The notes under the pieces were generated by a model. It was not told where the DNA came from. It did no database searches and worked only from the letters and a program-made list of their open reading frames with translations. From Pseudomonas putida (GTDB lineage: Bacteria > Pseudomonadota > Gammaproteobacteria > Pseudomonadales > Pseudomonadaceae), in assembly GCF_002025705.1 (NCBI RefSeq), contig NZ_CP018846.1, forward strand, positions 4,889,501-4,953,500: a stretch of DNA of 64,000 nucleotides. Reading direction: 5' to 3'. A program made the translations under genes and the position numbers. This document shows positions 19,090-28,034 of the stretch, piece after piece (the first letter of the stretch is position 1; every line of letters begins with the position of its first letter).

Positions 19090-21234
19090 TCAATCCACCT
19101 GCTGCTGACGCAGGCCATCAAGCACGGCTTGCAACGCCCGTTCGAACAGCAAGCCATCATCCAGCAACCGTGCCGCACCGCGATGCAGCGCCTGCGCCAG
19201 CGCGACAGAGCTCCATTCACGCACCTTCATGCCGGTGCGGTTGGCGAAGACCAGCCGGTCACTGCTGTCGATGCGTGCGATCAGCTTGCAGCGCAGCGGC
19301 TCGTCGTCATCGAGCATTTCTACCCAGGTGCCAATGCGCAAGCGCTGCACCAGGCGCAGCTCTGCCGCTTGCTCATCGAGTTGACGCAGCGGTGCGCAGG
19401 CGGACTCTTCAGCGATGGCGAGCACGATGTCCTCGGCCACCAGGACTTCGGCCAGTTCATCGCTGCCAGCTGGCCATGCCGCCCCTTCGCACGCGCGCAA
19501 GTGCAGCTGCTCCAGTTGCTGGAAGAACCCGCGAGTAGCCGCCGAATCCAGCGCCACGCTGGCCAGGCCTTCACGCAGGGCCTTGAGCAGGCCTGGCACT
19601 TGCTGCAGCAATACCTGCGGCGGCTGATGCGGGGCAATGCTGGCGAGCAGGGTATCCATGGTGGCCAGCGCCTGCTGCCAGGCCTGGGACGCCTCGCCCT
19701 GCTTGAGCCAGGCCATCAACAGTACCTGGCCCCAGGCCTGGACCAGCATGTGCACCACCACCTGCGGCAGCATGCGCCCGCGCAGGCGCTGGTTGAGCGC
19801 TTGCTGCACCTGCTGGCGGGCCTGCAAGGCACGGGCGCGGCCCTCTTCGGCGTCGCGCGTGCGCTGCTCCAGCAGTTCGTTGCGCCGACGCTCGTCCTGG
19901 CTGAAGGCAAGGAAGTCCTCCAGCAGCTCGGCGAACAGCGCGATGTCTTCGGTGAAGTCATTGAGCAGGCGCTGGACGATGCGCTCGACACGAAGGTGCA
20001 GGCTGTCGCGCAGGCCCGCGCTGCCGGTCTCCCAGCCAATCGCGGCAGCAGCAATCTCGTTGAGCAGGCGCCGTGCCGGGTGGCTGGCTCGGCTAAACAG
20101 GCCTTTGTCCAGCAGCGCCACCTTGAGCAGCGGTATATGCAGGCGAACAAGCAGTGCGCGCAGGCTCAGCGGCAGGTTGTCGTCGGCTGCGATGTAGGCG
20201 AACAGCAGGCCTACCAGGTTGATCATGTCCTCGTCGGCACAAGCGATGCGCCGGCGGGTACCGCTGCGCACGCTGACCCGCAGCAGCAGTTGCTCAAGCT
20301 GCTGGCCCAGGTCGAATTCGTCATCGTCGGTCGTGGCCGGCACATAATGTTGCAGGTGTGAAAGCAACCGCAACAAGTCGGCGGTGCTGATCGGCTGGGC
20401 GCTGGCGGCGGCTTGCAAGCGCGGGGCGATCTGACCTCGGCACGGCGCCAACAGGCCTTCCAGCGAACGCATGAAAGCTTGCCCGGCACTGTCTGCGCCC
20501 AAGGCATCAGGCTCGCGGGTGGCCGACATGCGCCGCGCACTCAAGCGGCGGTCCTCGGCGCGCCGCCGCGGCGCTGGCTGCAGTTCCGGCATCACGCCCG
20601 CGGCGGCCAGCAACTGGTTGGCCTCGGCATAGAGCACATCGATGTCACGCAGCACATAGCGCTCGAACAGCTTCAGCAAGATCAGCTTGACCCGCAGCCC
20701 CACGCCAAGGTTGCGCCCGGCATCGAGGAAGTAGACACACAGCGCCGCAGGCCCGAACGGGTTCTGCTGTTCGTCGAAACTGCGCGCGAGCAGGCACTGC
20801 AAGCGCACGCCCAGTTGCTCGAGGGCGACGCCATCACGGGACAGCACACGTGCGACCATGCCGTCGACAGCGACAGCACGTTCCATTTCTGCCTTGCCTT
20901 TCGCCGCTTGCTGGCCCAGCGGGTCGAACTGGCCGATGCGAGCGAAGGTGTCGTAGAAGATATCGAGAAAGCCACGCTCAATGCTCTTGCGCTTCAGGCG
21001 CAAGTCACGCATGGCCTCGAAGTACAGGTTCTGGTCGACGCGATCGGCTGCGCGGTCGGCCATTTCGAACAGCATATCGTCGGCATTGTCGAACAGCGCC
21101 TGCAGGCCTTGTCGCAGTTGCAGGGCCGCCTTGTCACGCACTTGCAGCAGCAACACCGGTAGGCAAGGTAAAGGCGTGCGTGCGCCTCGTTCCATGGCGG
21201 CAGCCAGGGGCACCACCTTGCCTTCTTTATGCAT
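19090..21234 (-). CDS. DUF1631 family protein
   Basis: A 714-residue helical protein that matches the DUF1631 family, found in the same place between ampD and nadC in P. aeruginosa. The N-terminal part (about 20-180) is most family-like. Residues 180-270 are arginine-rich, and the rest forms long amphipathic helices. No catalytic motif is seen and the function is unknown. An AAGGAG ribosome site lies about 8 nt before the ATG. It is divergent from nadC with a 244-bp gap. Confidence 0.8.
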   Translation of the reverse strand: MHKEGKVVPLAAAMERGARTPLPCLPVLLLQVRDKAALQLRQGLQALFDNADDMLFEMADRAADRVDQNLYFEAMRDLRLKRKSIERGFLDIFYDTFARIGQFDPLGQQAAKGKAEMERAVAVDGMVARVLSRDGVALEQLGVRLQCLLARSFDEQQNPFGPAALCVYFLDAGRNLGVGLRVKLILLKLFERYVLRDIDVLYAEANQLLAAAGVMPELQPAPRRRAEDRRLSARRMSATREPDALGADSAGQAFMRSLEGLLAPCRGQIAPRLQAAASAQPISTADLLRLLSHLQHYVPATTDDDEFDLGQQLEQLLLRVSVRSGTRRRIACADEDMINLVGLLFAYIAADDNLPLSLRALLVRLHIPLLKVALLDKGLFSRASHPARRLLNEIAAAAIGWETGSAGLRDSLHLRVERIVQRLLNDFTEDIALFAELLEDFLAFSQDERRRNELLEQRTRDAEEGRARALQARQQVQQALNQRLRGRMLPQVVVHMLVQAWGQVLLMAWLKQGEASQAWQQALATMDTLLASIAPHQPPQVLLQQVPGLLKALREGLASVALDSAATRGFFQQLEQLHLRACEGAAWPAGSDELAEVLVAEDIVLAIAEESACAPLRQLDEQAAELRLVQRLRIGTWVEMLDDDEPLRCKLIARIDSSDRLVFANRTGMKVREWSSVALAQALHRGAARLLDDGLLFERALQAVLDGLRQQQVD

Positions 21235-21444
21235 CCCGGACTCCTTGCTGGGTGACGTATTCGATAGGGCGATAAATCGTCAAAGCTATGACGCCAAATG
21301 TTGGGCGCCATTATCGGTAAAAATACCGGCAGCTACCAGCTTTCTTCACCGGCGGGTAAGTGACTCTGTTTTCAGGCAAATGCTCATATGGCCTGACCAA
21401 TGGTCACTCGTAAGGCAGCTGTACACGGCGCCGCCCCCCTGCCC

Positions 21445-21450
21445 TATAAT
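21445..21450 (+). promoter_or_regulatory. Probable -10 element of the nadC promoter
   Basis: A perfect TATAAT stands 29 nt before the nadC ATG, but no good -35 hexamer is seen at standard spacing. A transcript from here would begin near 21457 with a short leader. Confidence 0.4.
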
Positions 21451-21478
21451 CGCCGGCATCTAGCTTGTGGAGCCGACC

Positions 21479-22327
21479 ATGCCGAACCTACGCCTTGCCG
21501 ACCTGACCGCCGAGATCGAAGCCAATGTGCGCCGCGCACTGCTGGAGGACATCGGCAGCGGCGACATCACTGCGCAGCTGATTCCGGCCGAGCGCCTGGC
21601 CAAGGCCACCATCATCACCCGCGAAGACTGCGTGATTGCCGGCACTGCCTGGGTTGATGCCGTGTTCCGTCAGCTCGACCCGCGCGTGGCCGTGCACTGG
21701 CAGGTGGCCGATGGCGAGCGCGCCACTGCCAATCAGCCGCTGTTCCACCTAGAAGGCCCGGCGCGTTCGCTGCTCAGCGGTGAGCGCAGCGCACTGAACT
21801 TCCTGCAGCTGCTGTCGGGGGTGGCTACCCGGGCGCGTTTCCTCGCCGACCTGGTCGAAGGCACCCAGGTGCAGTTGCTCGATACCCGCAAGACCCTGCC
21901 AGGCCTGCGCCTGGCGCAGAAGTACGCGGTCACCTGCGGTGGTTGCCACAACCATCGCATCGGTCTGTATGACGCCTTCCTGATCAAGGAAAACCACATC
22001 GCTGCCAGCGGTGGCGTGGCCGAGGCAGTGGCGGCGGCGCACCGCATAGCCCCCGGCAAGCCGGTGGAAATCGAAGTGGAAAGCCTGGATGAACTGCGCC
22101 AGGCGCTGAATGCTGGCGCCGACATCATCATGCTCGACGAGCTGACCCTGGATGAAATGCGCGAAGCGGTACGCATCACCGCTTGCAAGGCCAAGCTGGA
22201 AGCCAGTGGCGGGGTCAATGAAACCACCCTGCGGGTGATTGCCGAGACCGGTGTCGACTACATCTCGATTGGTGCGATGACCAAGGATGTGAAGGCCGTG
22301 GACCTGTCGATGCGCTTGAGCCTGTGA
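21479..22327 (+). CDS. nadC: Nicotinate-nucleotide diphosphorylase (carboxylating)
   Basis: Quinolinate phosphoribosyltransferase: converts quinolinate and PRPP to nicotinate mononucleotide, CO2 and pyrophosphate in NAD synthesis. The 282-residue protein carries the substrate-binding DTRKTLPGLRLAQKYAV segment, GGCHNHRIGLYDAFLIKEN, and EVESLDELRQAL with the later IMLDE barrel motifs. The ATG at 21479 follows GTGGAG; a TTG at 21467 is a weaker alternative. The gene ends at a strong terminator shared with trxB. Confidence 0.95.
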   Translation: MPNLRLADLTAEIEANVRRALLEDIGSGDITAQLIPAERLAKATIITREDCVIAGTAWVDAVFRQLDPRVAVHWQVADGERATANQPLFHLEGPARSLLSGERSALNFLQLLSGVATRARFLADLVEGTQVQLLDTRKTLPGLRLAQKYAVTCGGCHNHRIGLYDAFLIKENHIAASGGVAEAVAAAHRIAPGKPVEIEVESLDELRQALNAGADIIMLDELTLDEMREAVRITACKAKLEASGGVNETTLRVIAETGVDYISIGAMTKDVKAVDLSMRLSL

Positions 22328-22343
22328 TTGAATCGCAGGCATG

Positions 22344-22372
22344 AAAAAACCGGCCAGATGGCCGGTTTTTTT
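22344..22372. terminator. Bidirectional intrinsic terminator (nadC / trxB)
   Basis: CCGGCC-AGAT-GGCCGG (22350-22365) is flanked by six A on the left and seven T on the right, so it can end transcripts from both directions. It lies 16 nt after nadC and 10 nt before the trxB stop. Confidence 0.9.
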
Positions 22373-22382
22373 GTCACCCGAA

Positions 22383-23345
22383 TCAGAACGAGGCGTTGGC
22401 CAGGCCGTCCAGGTAGCGCTCGACGTCCAGTGCCGCCATGCAGCCGGCGCCGGCCGAGGTGATGGCCTGACGGTAAACGTGGTCAGCCACGTCGCCAGCA
22501 GCGAACACGCCCTCGACGTTGGTGGCAGTGGCGTTGCCTTCACGGCCGCCGTTGACCACCAGGTAGCCGTCCTTAAGGGTCAGCTGGCCTTCGAACAGCG
22601 AGGTGTTCGGGGTGTGGCCGATGGCGATGAACACGCCGTCGACCTTGATTTCGTCGCTGCTGCCGTCGTTGTTCTTCAGGCGCGCACCGGTCACGCCCAT
22701 GTTGTCGCCCAGCACTTCGTCCAGGGTGGCATTGAGCTTGAGCTCGATCTTGCCTTCGGCGACGCGGGCGTTGAGCTTGTCAACCAGGATCTTCTCGGCG
22801 CGGAAGGTTTCGCGGCGGTGCACCAGGGTCACCTTGCTGGCGATGTTGGCCAGGTACAGCGCTTCTTCCACGGCAGTGTTGCCGCCGCCGACCACCGCGA
22901 CTGGCTTGTTGCGGTAGAAGAAACCGTCGCAGGTTGCGCAGGCCGAAACGCCCTTGCCCATGAACGCTTCTTCCGACGGCAGGCCCAGGTAACGGGCGCT
23001 GGCGCCAGTGGCGATGATCAGCGCGTCGCAGGTGTACTTGCCGCTGTCACCTTGCAGGGTGTAGGGCTTGTTGGCCAGGTCGACGGCGTTGATGTGGTCG
23101 AAGACGATCTCGGTCTCGAAACGCTCGGCGTGTTCCTGCATGCGCTGCATCAGGGCCGGGCCGGTCAGGCCGTGGGGGTCGCCCGGCCAGTTGTCGACTT
23201 CGGTGGTGGTGGTCAGCTGGCCACCCGCCTGCATGCCGGTGATCAGCAGTGGCTTGAGGTTGGCGCGGGCGGCGTAGACCGCGGCGCTGTAACCGGCAGG
23301 GCCGGAACCGAGGATGATGACGCGCGAATGACGTACTTCAGACAT
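22383..23345 (-). CDS. trxB: Thioredoxin reductase
   Basis: FAD enzyme that uses NADPH to reduce thioredoxin. The 320-residue protein has the N-terminal FAD motif GSGPAGYSAA, the redox pair C136/C139 in ACATCDGF, the NADP motif GGGNTAVEEA and the C-terminal FAD motif GVFAAGDV. The ATG at 23345 has an AGGAG ribosome site; the upstream in-frame extension lacks one. It is a single gene, divergent from cysZ. Confidence 0.96.
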   Translation of the reverse strand: MSEVRHSRVIILGSGPAGYSAAVYAARANLKPLLITGMQAGGQLTTTTEVDNWPGDPHGLTGPALMQRMQEHAERFETEIVFDHINAVDLANKPYTLQGDSGKYTCDALIIATGASARYLGLPSEEAFMGKGVSACATCDGFFYRNKPVAVVGGGNTAVEEALYLANIASKVTLVHRRETFRAEKILVDKLNARVAEGKIELKLNATLDEVLGDNMGVTGARLKNNDGSSDEIKVDGVFIAIGHTPNTSLFEGQLTLKDGYLVVNGGREGNATATNVEGVFAAGDVADHVYRQAITSAGAGCMAALDVERYLDGLANASF

Positions 23346-23656
23346 GTCGAACTCCTGTCGAGCGGGCCGCAGGGGCCGCCAGCTGGAAATTAAAAAGGAC
23401 CCACGCAGCACTTGGGGAAGGCTACAACGCGCAGGCCCAGAAAGCGGAAAGTTGAGCGCACTGTAGCGAGGTGGCAAAGATTAAGGAAATATCCTTCGAC
23501 AATCCACCTCATAGGCATCCTCTATCTGCGAATTTCACCTGCGCAAACGGCCCTGGCACATTTGTTACAGCCGGTTTCTTCATGTCCGCCTGCCTTTCGT
23601 CGGCGCGGCAAACTCGGTAAGGTCAGCGCGTTTTCCCTTCTCTGCGGAGTATCCCG

Positions 23657-24421
23657 ATGCAAGCCCCTGTCCTCTCTGGCCCCCAGTACCTGCGCGAAGG
23701 CCTGAAACTGGTGCTGAGCCCCAACCTGCGGATGTTCGTGCTGCTGCCGCTGGCGATCAACCTGCTGCTGTTCGGCGGCCTGATCTACTTCGCCGGCCAC
23801 GAATTCAACCTGTGGCTCGACGCCCTGATGCCGACCCTGCCCGGCTGGTTGAGCTTCCTTTCCTACATTCTGTGGCCGTTGTTCGTCGCCTTGCTGGTGC
23901 TGATGGTGTTCTTCACCTTCACCCTGGTGGCCAACGTCATCGCCGCGCCGTTCAATGGCTTTCTGGCGGAAAAGGTCGAGGTGGTCGTGCGTGGTGAAGA
24001 CCCGTTCCCGGCCTTCAGCTGGGGTGAGCTGATGGCCATGGTGCCGCGCACCTTCGGCCGCGAGATGCGCAAGCTCGGCTACTTCCTGCCACGGGCGATC
24101 GGCCTGTTCATCCTGTCGCTGATCCCGGTGGTCAACGTGGTGGCCGCGCCGCTGTGGCTGATCTTCGGGGTGTGGATGATGGCCATCCAGTACATCGACT
24201 ATCCGGCGGACAACAACAAGATGAGCTGGCAGGACATGCTCGCCTGGCTGCGCAGCAAGCGCTGGCAGTCGCTGGGCTTTGGTGGCATCACCTACCTGGC
24301 GCTGCTGATTCCGGGGGTGAACGTGCTGATGATGCCGGCTGCGGTCGCGGGGGCTACGTTGTTCTGGGTGCGTGAGAAGGGTGATACCCGCGTCACCAAA
24401 CCGGCCAATCAGACCGCCTGA
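23657..24421 (+). CDS. cysZ: Sulfate transporter CysZ with an element-derived 3' end
   Basis: Inner-membrane protein for sulfate uptake feeding cysteine synthesis. The 254-residue protein has hydrophobic segments at about 27-50, 68-100, 145-180 and 210-240. GGAG precedes the ATG. The codons from about residue 184 onward are shared with a second copy at 34722-34919. The last 14 residues (KGDTRV...NQTA) differ from the RVQ ending of that displaced copy. The simplest reading is that the integrated element replaced the native 3' end with its own, keeping the gene functional. Confidence 0.93.
   Translation: MQAPVLSGPQYLREGLKLVLSPNLRMFVLLPLAINLLLFGGLIYFAGHEFNLWLDALMPTLPGWLSFLSYILWPLFVALLVLMVFFTFTLVANVIAAPFNGFLAEKVEVVVRGEDPFPAFSWGELMAMVPRTFGREMRKLGYFLPRAIGLFILSLIPVVNVVAAPLWLIFGVWMMAIQYIDYPADNNKMSWQDMLAWLRSKRWQSLGFGGITYLALLIPGVNVLMMPAAVAGATLFWVREKGDTRVTKPANQTA
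24206..24282 (+). other. Left attachment repeat (attL core)
   Basis: This 77-bp stretch is identical to 34737-34813. Similarity continues with scattered, mostly third-position differences from 24191 to 24375 against 34722-34906. To its left lies native cysZ; to its right lies element sequence that completes cysZ. The exact crossover point within the 77 bp cannot be read. Confidence 0.8.
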
Positions 24422-24475
24422 TAACCACGTAAGCGATGCTCTTTCCCAGCCGACTGATACACAAGGCTGGTACAC

Positions 24476-25765
24476 ATGGCACTGATAGCACAACCATTCA
24501 GGCACCCCGACTCTGGCATTTACTACCTACGTCGCAGGGTGCCTGATGACCTACGGCAGATCATCGGTAAAACTGAGATTCGTCGTTCGCTGAACACCCG
24601 GCACCACCATCAAGCGAAGGCTGCGTTTGCACTTGCGTATGCGGAGTCGGAGAGGTTGTTTAACGATGCCCGCCAGGGCCTTCACGTTGAGCCCTGCAAG
24701 CCAAAGACGGTAGGTCAGCCTCTACCTACGCCTACACTGCCTGTCCTCAAAGAAAGCTCTATAAGGCTGTCAGAGGCGCTCACCCGCTACGTTCAATCCA
24801 TCTCTATGTCAGGCAGGTCCGAATACGTGCTGCGGCGGCATGCAGTCGACTACAGCCGCGCCGTCAACCGGTTCATCTCAGACATGGGGGACAGATCCGT
24901 TACGGCGATTCAGCCCTCAGATATCCATGCGTTCGCTGCCAACCTGATTCAGCCAAGTGACGACAAGGTTAAGCCTCTCGCTACCTCATCAACTCGCCTG
25001 CTGCTAGCACGGCTGTCATCAGTAATGGCCTTCGCAGTAGATTCAGGTCTGCTTGAAACAAATCCGGTAACAGCATCCCGCATTCATAAGCGCTTGGGGT
25101 CAGGCAAACCGAAGCGCCGCCTGGATGATAACCGAGGGTATAGCTGGAGCGAGCTGGTCAATCTGTTCAGCCACGCTGAGTTCCAGCAGCTTAGAGCTGC
25201 CGAAGGTCGGCCGGGGAACGCGGTGTTCTGGATACCGTTGATGGCCGCATACACTGGTGCCCGGCGCGAAGAGCTGGCCCAACTCTATATTGAGGATGTC
25301 CACCAGCATGAAGGTGGCTCGTGGTTCATTCGGATCATTGACGACCGACCTGACAAGTCAGTTAAGACCGACAGCAGCCGCAGGGAGATCCCAGTTCATC
25401 CTGACCTGATCGCCCTAGGCTTACTGACTCTCGTAGAAGGTCGCTTGCCAGGAACAAGGATCTTCCCTCAATTAGTGAAGGTAAGCGACGGCTTTGCAGG
25501 GATTGTCTCCAAGTCATGGCGTCCAATCACTCAGCGATGCGGTGTTTACCGGGCAGGCCGTAATCCACTGCATGCTTTCCGTCACAGCTTCAAAACCCTT
25601 GCAAGGGAGCACGGGATACCCAAGGAAGTAAGCGACTGGATAACTGGGCATGCGTCTGGCCACATCGGAGATAGCTATGGCATTAATCCACTGTCCCGCA
25701 TGGCGGTTGAGATACAGAAGCTGCCTAGCCTTGCTAAAGCTGCTGGGCTGCTGCCTGACAAATGA
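24476..25765 (+). CDS. Tyrosine-type site-specific integrase
   Basis: Recombinase expected to insert and excise the element at cysZ. The 429-residue protein has an N-terminal DUF6538-like segment (YYLRRRVPDDLRQIIGK), a core-binding SAM-like domain (about 95-195) and a C-terminal catalytic domain. Visible catalytic residues are the arginine in GARREELAQL, HAFRHSF for the H-x-x-R box, the histidine in ITGHASG and the tyrosine in DSYGINP. The ATG lies 54 nt after the restored cysZ stop, in the same direction, so readthrough from cysZ could feed it. Only a weak AAGG precedes it. Confidence 0.9.
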   Translation: MALIAQPFRHPDSGIYYLRRRVPDDLRQIIGKTEIRRSLNTRHHHQAKAAFALAYAESERLFNDARQGLHVEPCKPKTVGQPLPTPTLPVLKESSIRLSEALTRYVQSISMSGRSEYVLRRHAVDYSRAVNRFISDMGDRSVTAIQPSDIHAFAANLIQPSDDKVKPLATSSTRLLLARLSSVMAFAVDSGLLETNPVTASRIHKRLGSGKPKRRLDDNRGYSWSELVNLFSHAEFQQLRAAEGRPGNAVFWIPLMAAYTGARREELAQLYIEDVHQHEGGSWFIRIIDDRPDKSVKTDSSRREIPVHPDLIALGLLTLVEGRLPGTRIFPQLVKVSDGFAGIVSKSWRPITQRCGVYRAGRNPLHAFRHSFKTLAREHGIPKEVSDWITGHASGHIGDSYGINPLSRMAVEIQKLPSLAKAAGLLPDK

Positions 25766-26532
25766 CAGGCCCCTAGCATCTACGGTAGCCGTAGTCCTCT
25801 GAAAGCAATGCTGGAGGCTTTGAATACGATTCCAATGGATCTGAAAGCCTAAACAGCACGATCCATCGCTTGCCACCACCATCGCAAGGTACAGGGATGG
25901 TGGCTGCCTTAGCCCAGGGCGAGCCCATGGAGATCGCGGGCCTGCTCGGCAAAACTGCCATGACAAGGTGATGCAGTCGATTGAGCGCCTTGATGTTCGG
26001 GGCCATCGCCCTACACCCAGCGGACAGATCAGCAACCTGCAAATGTTCGATGATTAGGAAGATAAGAGGGATAGAGTTATGGCTATCACTCAGCTCAACT
26101 CGATCTCACCGCGCTCTCGCAAGATAAGGCTGTAAGCCTGAGATAGCTCCCCTCCTACACCTTAGAAGCGACTACTGTGCTCAGGGCCTTGTGATGACCA
26201 TTAAGAGGACAGAAGCGCCAGGAGGCCCGTGCGTCAATACACTGAATGAGTGATAAGTGCAGCATGACATGTACTGCATTAACAAAAACAGTGGCTAAAG
26301 CAATCTTAACCAACCTTAGAAGCTTGACTCCCGATAACACATCCGTACTATGAGCAACCTGTCAGAGCCACTGACATCTGCAATACCCTCCCTATCAGAT
26401 CACCATCTCGCTTGTTCAAGACAATAGGCCACTGAGCAGAGCGGGTTTCGTGTTGTCTGCGATATGGCCAATCGCTCCTTGCACGAACAGGAACACAGGA
26501 GGGCTGCACCCCAACTAAATCAAGGAAGAACA
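25766..26532. other. Gene-poor stretch with possible decayed reading frames
   Basis: No convincing intact gene. At 25845-26057 a rightward frame lacks a start but ends in a protein-like tail (QSIERLDVRGHRPTPSGQIS, then NLQMFDD). An adjacent frame just upstream reads GMVAALAQGEPMEIAGLLG before stopping at 25970. Together they could be a frameshifted remnant of one gene. Nothing was recognised in 26060-26532. Confidence 0.3.
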
Positions 26533-27330
26533 ATGAGCAACGTTAATGCAACACCAACAACCCCCGAAGAACATAAAGCAATTGAACTCCGGAGGGAGGG
26601 TATGTCTCTTCCAAAGATCATGGCCGCCACGGGACTTCCAGAACGAAGAGTCAGAACTTTAACGAAGAGCATTCCGAAACCCAAGAAGCCGCCTAAATGC
26701 GCAGCATGCATCTCCACCCCCTTCGCACGATCAGTCGATAGAGTATTCCAACTCGCTCGACGAGCACATGGAATCAGAGATTACGAGCTGCGAGCGATAC
26801 TGCACCAGGAATACGGTAGCACATGGGACACGACTAAAGGCCGTTATCAGAGCAACTACAGTGCCGACCATATAAAGCGCATCAAGGATAAAGTAAAACA
26901 GCGCGCTTCCGAAGAAGACTGTAATGCAATCTTCACAGCAGACTGGATTGACGAAGGCGCACCCAGTTCAAGCTTCAAGAGCCTAGCGAGTGCGGCACTA
27001 GATCTCAGAAGTCGTGCTGATGAGTACATCACCGAATTCATCACAGCTCATGGAACCTGCCAAGACGATGACAGCGAACTAGCGGAATTAGCCCGTTCTA
27101 AGCAGCGCTACTCAGCACTGCGATTCCTCTGGAAACTGGCAGTACCTGATTACGGTAAAGAGCCCCTCGACAGGCTGCTGGATAGATCAATCAGGTCAGT
27201 TGGTGATCTTGAAGGCAACCCGGACCTGGAGCTCTCTACTCATGATCATACTGAGAAGCCTAACTTCTACCCTGAGCCGTCTGGACGTGATCACTTCCTT
27301 GACTATGTCGAAGCAGAAGGATGGCTATAA
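26533..27330 (+). CDS. Helix-turn-helix protein of unknown function
   Basis: A 265-residue protein. Residues 13-46 (HKAIELRREGMSLPKIMAAT and following) form a resolvase-like helix-turn-helix, followed by a lysine/proline-rich linker with one CAAC pair (C57, C60). The rest is charged, helical and unfamiliar. AAGGAAG lies 3-9 nt before the ATG at 26533, so the in-frame ATG at 26464 is not preferred. A role in control of the element or in DNA binding is plausible but unproven. It ends at a hairpin (27329-27357). Confidence 0.6.
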   Translation: MSNVNATPTTPEEHKAIELRREGMSLPKIMAATGLPERRVRTLTKSIPKPKKPPKCAACISTPFARSVDRVFQLARRAHGIRDYELRAILHQEYGSTWDTTKGRYQSNYSADHIKRIKDKVKQRASEEDCNAIFTADWIDEGAPSSSFKSLASAALDLRSRADEYITEFITAHGTCQDDDSELAELARSKQRYSALRFLWKLAVPDYGKEPLDRLLDRSIRSVGDLEGNPDLELSTHDHTEKPNFYPEPSGRDHFLDYVEAEGWL

Positions 27331-28034
27331 CTCCACCGTTCGGATGCCGTGGAGTTAAGATCAATTCCTATTTGTCCGGAATTCCTAAACCGCGCCCACC
27401 ATATTATATGCAAGGTAAATCCCGGACAGGATGACGTAAGGTAATGGAACTTTTGAAGAGTGGCGTAGACGCCACAGGGGTATAACCGGTGCCCAAAGCA
27501 CGGATAACACCTCTATGCAGCAAAGAAGGGGCAAACAAGCCCCCTGCTCTTGATCTTGCTTTACTCCTTTAGAAGTTATTACTGCGTGACGATCGTCACC
27601 GTCTATCTGCAAGGTTAAGATTAAAAGCTTTGGGGGCTTTCCGCCCTGCCCCCTGCTGCAAACATGCCGTGAGGCGAGATAGTAACTCTATTAGCAGAAG
27701 GAGAGAAAGGGGCTGTGCTGCCCCTCTCCGCTTTAACTCTTAATCTTAATTATGCCCAGCGGCATAGGTGTATTATCGCGTGACGCCGCGCCACAGGTTA
27801 ATGGGAGATCTAAACCAACGATATAGTGGACTATTGCTCCCCTACCCACTACAGGAACCAAGCCGGCAGGCGCAGGTTAACTCTTCAGCCAGGGGGAGTG
27901 GAGCAGTACCACCCTGCTCTTCTTCTGTCTTTCACTCAAAGTAATCCGCCGTGACGGCTACGTCACCACATATACTGCCGCAGTACTCCCATACAGCTTT
28001 GTGAGGCCTGTACTCTGCCCCACTGCCTAGCAAT
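27331..28034. other. 700-bp non-coding region with repeated palindromes
   Basis: No credible gene. It begins with the hairpin AACTCCAC...GTGGAGTT (27329-27357), which may end the HTH gene. It then carries four related inverted repeats and C/G-rich stem-loops such as GGGGC...GCCCC near 27530 and 27708. Two AT-rich inverted words, TTAAGATTAA near 27615 and TTAATCTTAA near 27740, also occur. It could be a replication or recombination site, or structured RNA. Confidence 0.5.
27460..27966. repeat. Four dispersed palindromes related to GTGACG-N-CGTCAC
   Basis: Copies are GTGGCG-TAGA-CGCCAC (27460-27475), GTGACG-AT-CGTCAC (27586-27599), GTGACG-CCG-CGCCAC (27780-27794) and GTGACG-GCTA-CGTCAC (27951-27966). 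The last three are each preceded by a TATTAC/TATTAT/TAATCC-like word, and by a GC-rich stem about 40-70 nt upstream. Confidence 0.5.

Noticed and set aside
24206..24282. tRNA-gene target for the integrase
   Set aside because: The shared core is CysZ coding sequence and no tRNA-like cloverleaf is present at either end.
25514..26042. Leftward frames overlapping the integrase end
   Set aside because: No ribosome site, no protein-like domain, partly antisense to the integrase.
27385..27612. 75-codon leftward frame
   Set aside because: Lies in the palindrome-rich non-coding region and lacks a ribosome site; composition is not protein-like.
27329..27966. CRISPR array or type III toxin-antitoxin RNA repeats
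   Set aside because: The repeats are too few, unevenly spaced and not direct copies; no cas or ToxN-like gene nearby.
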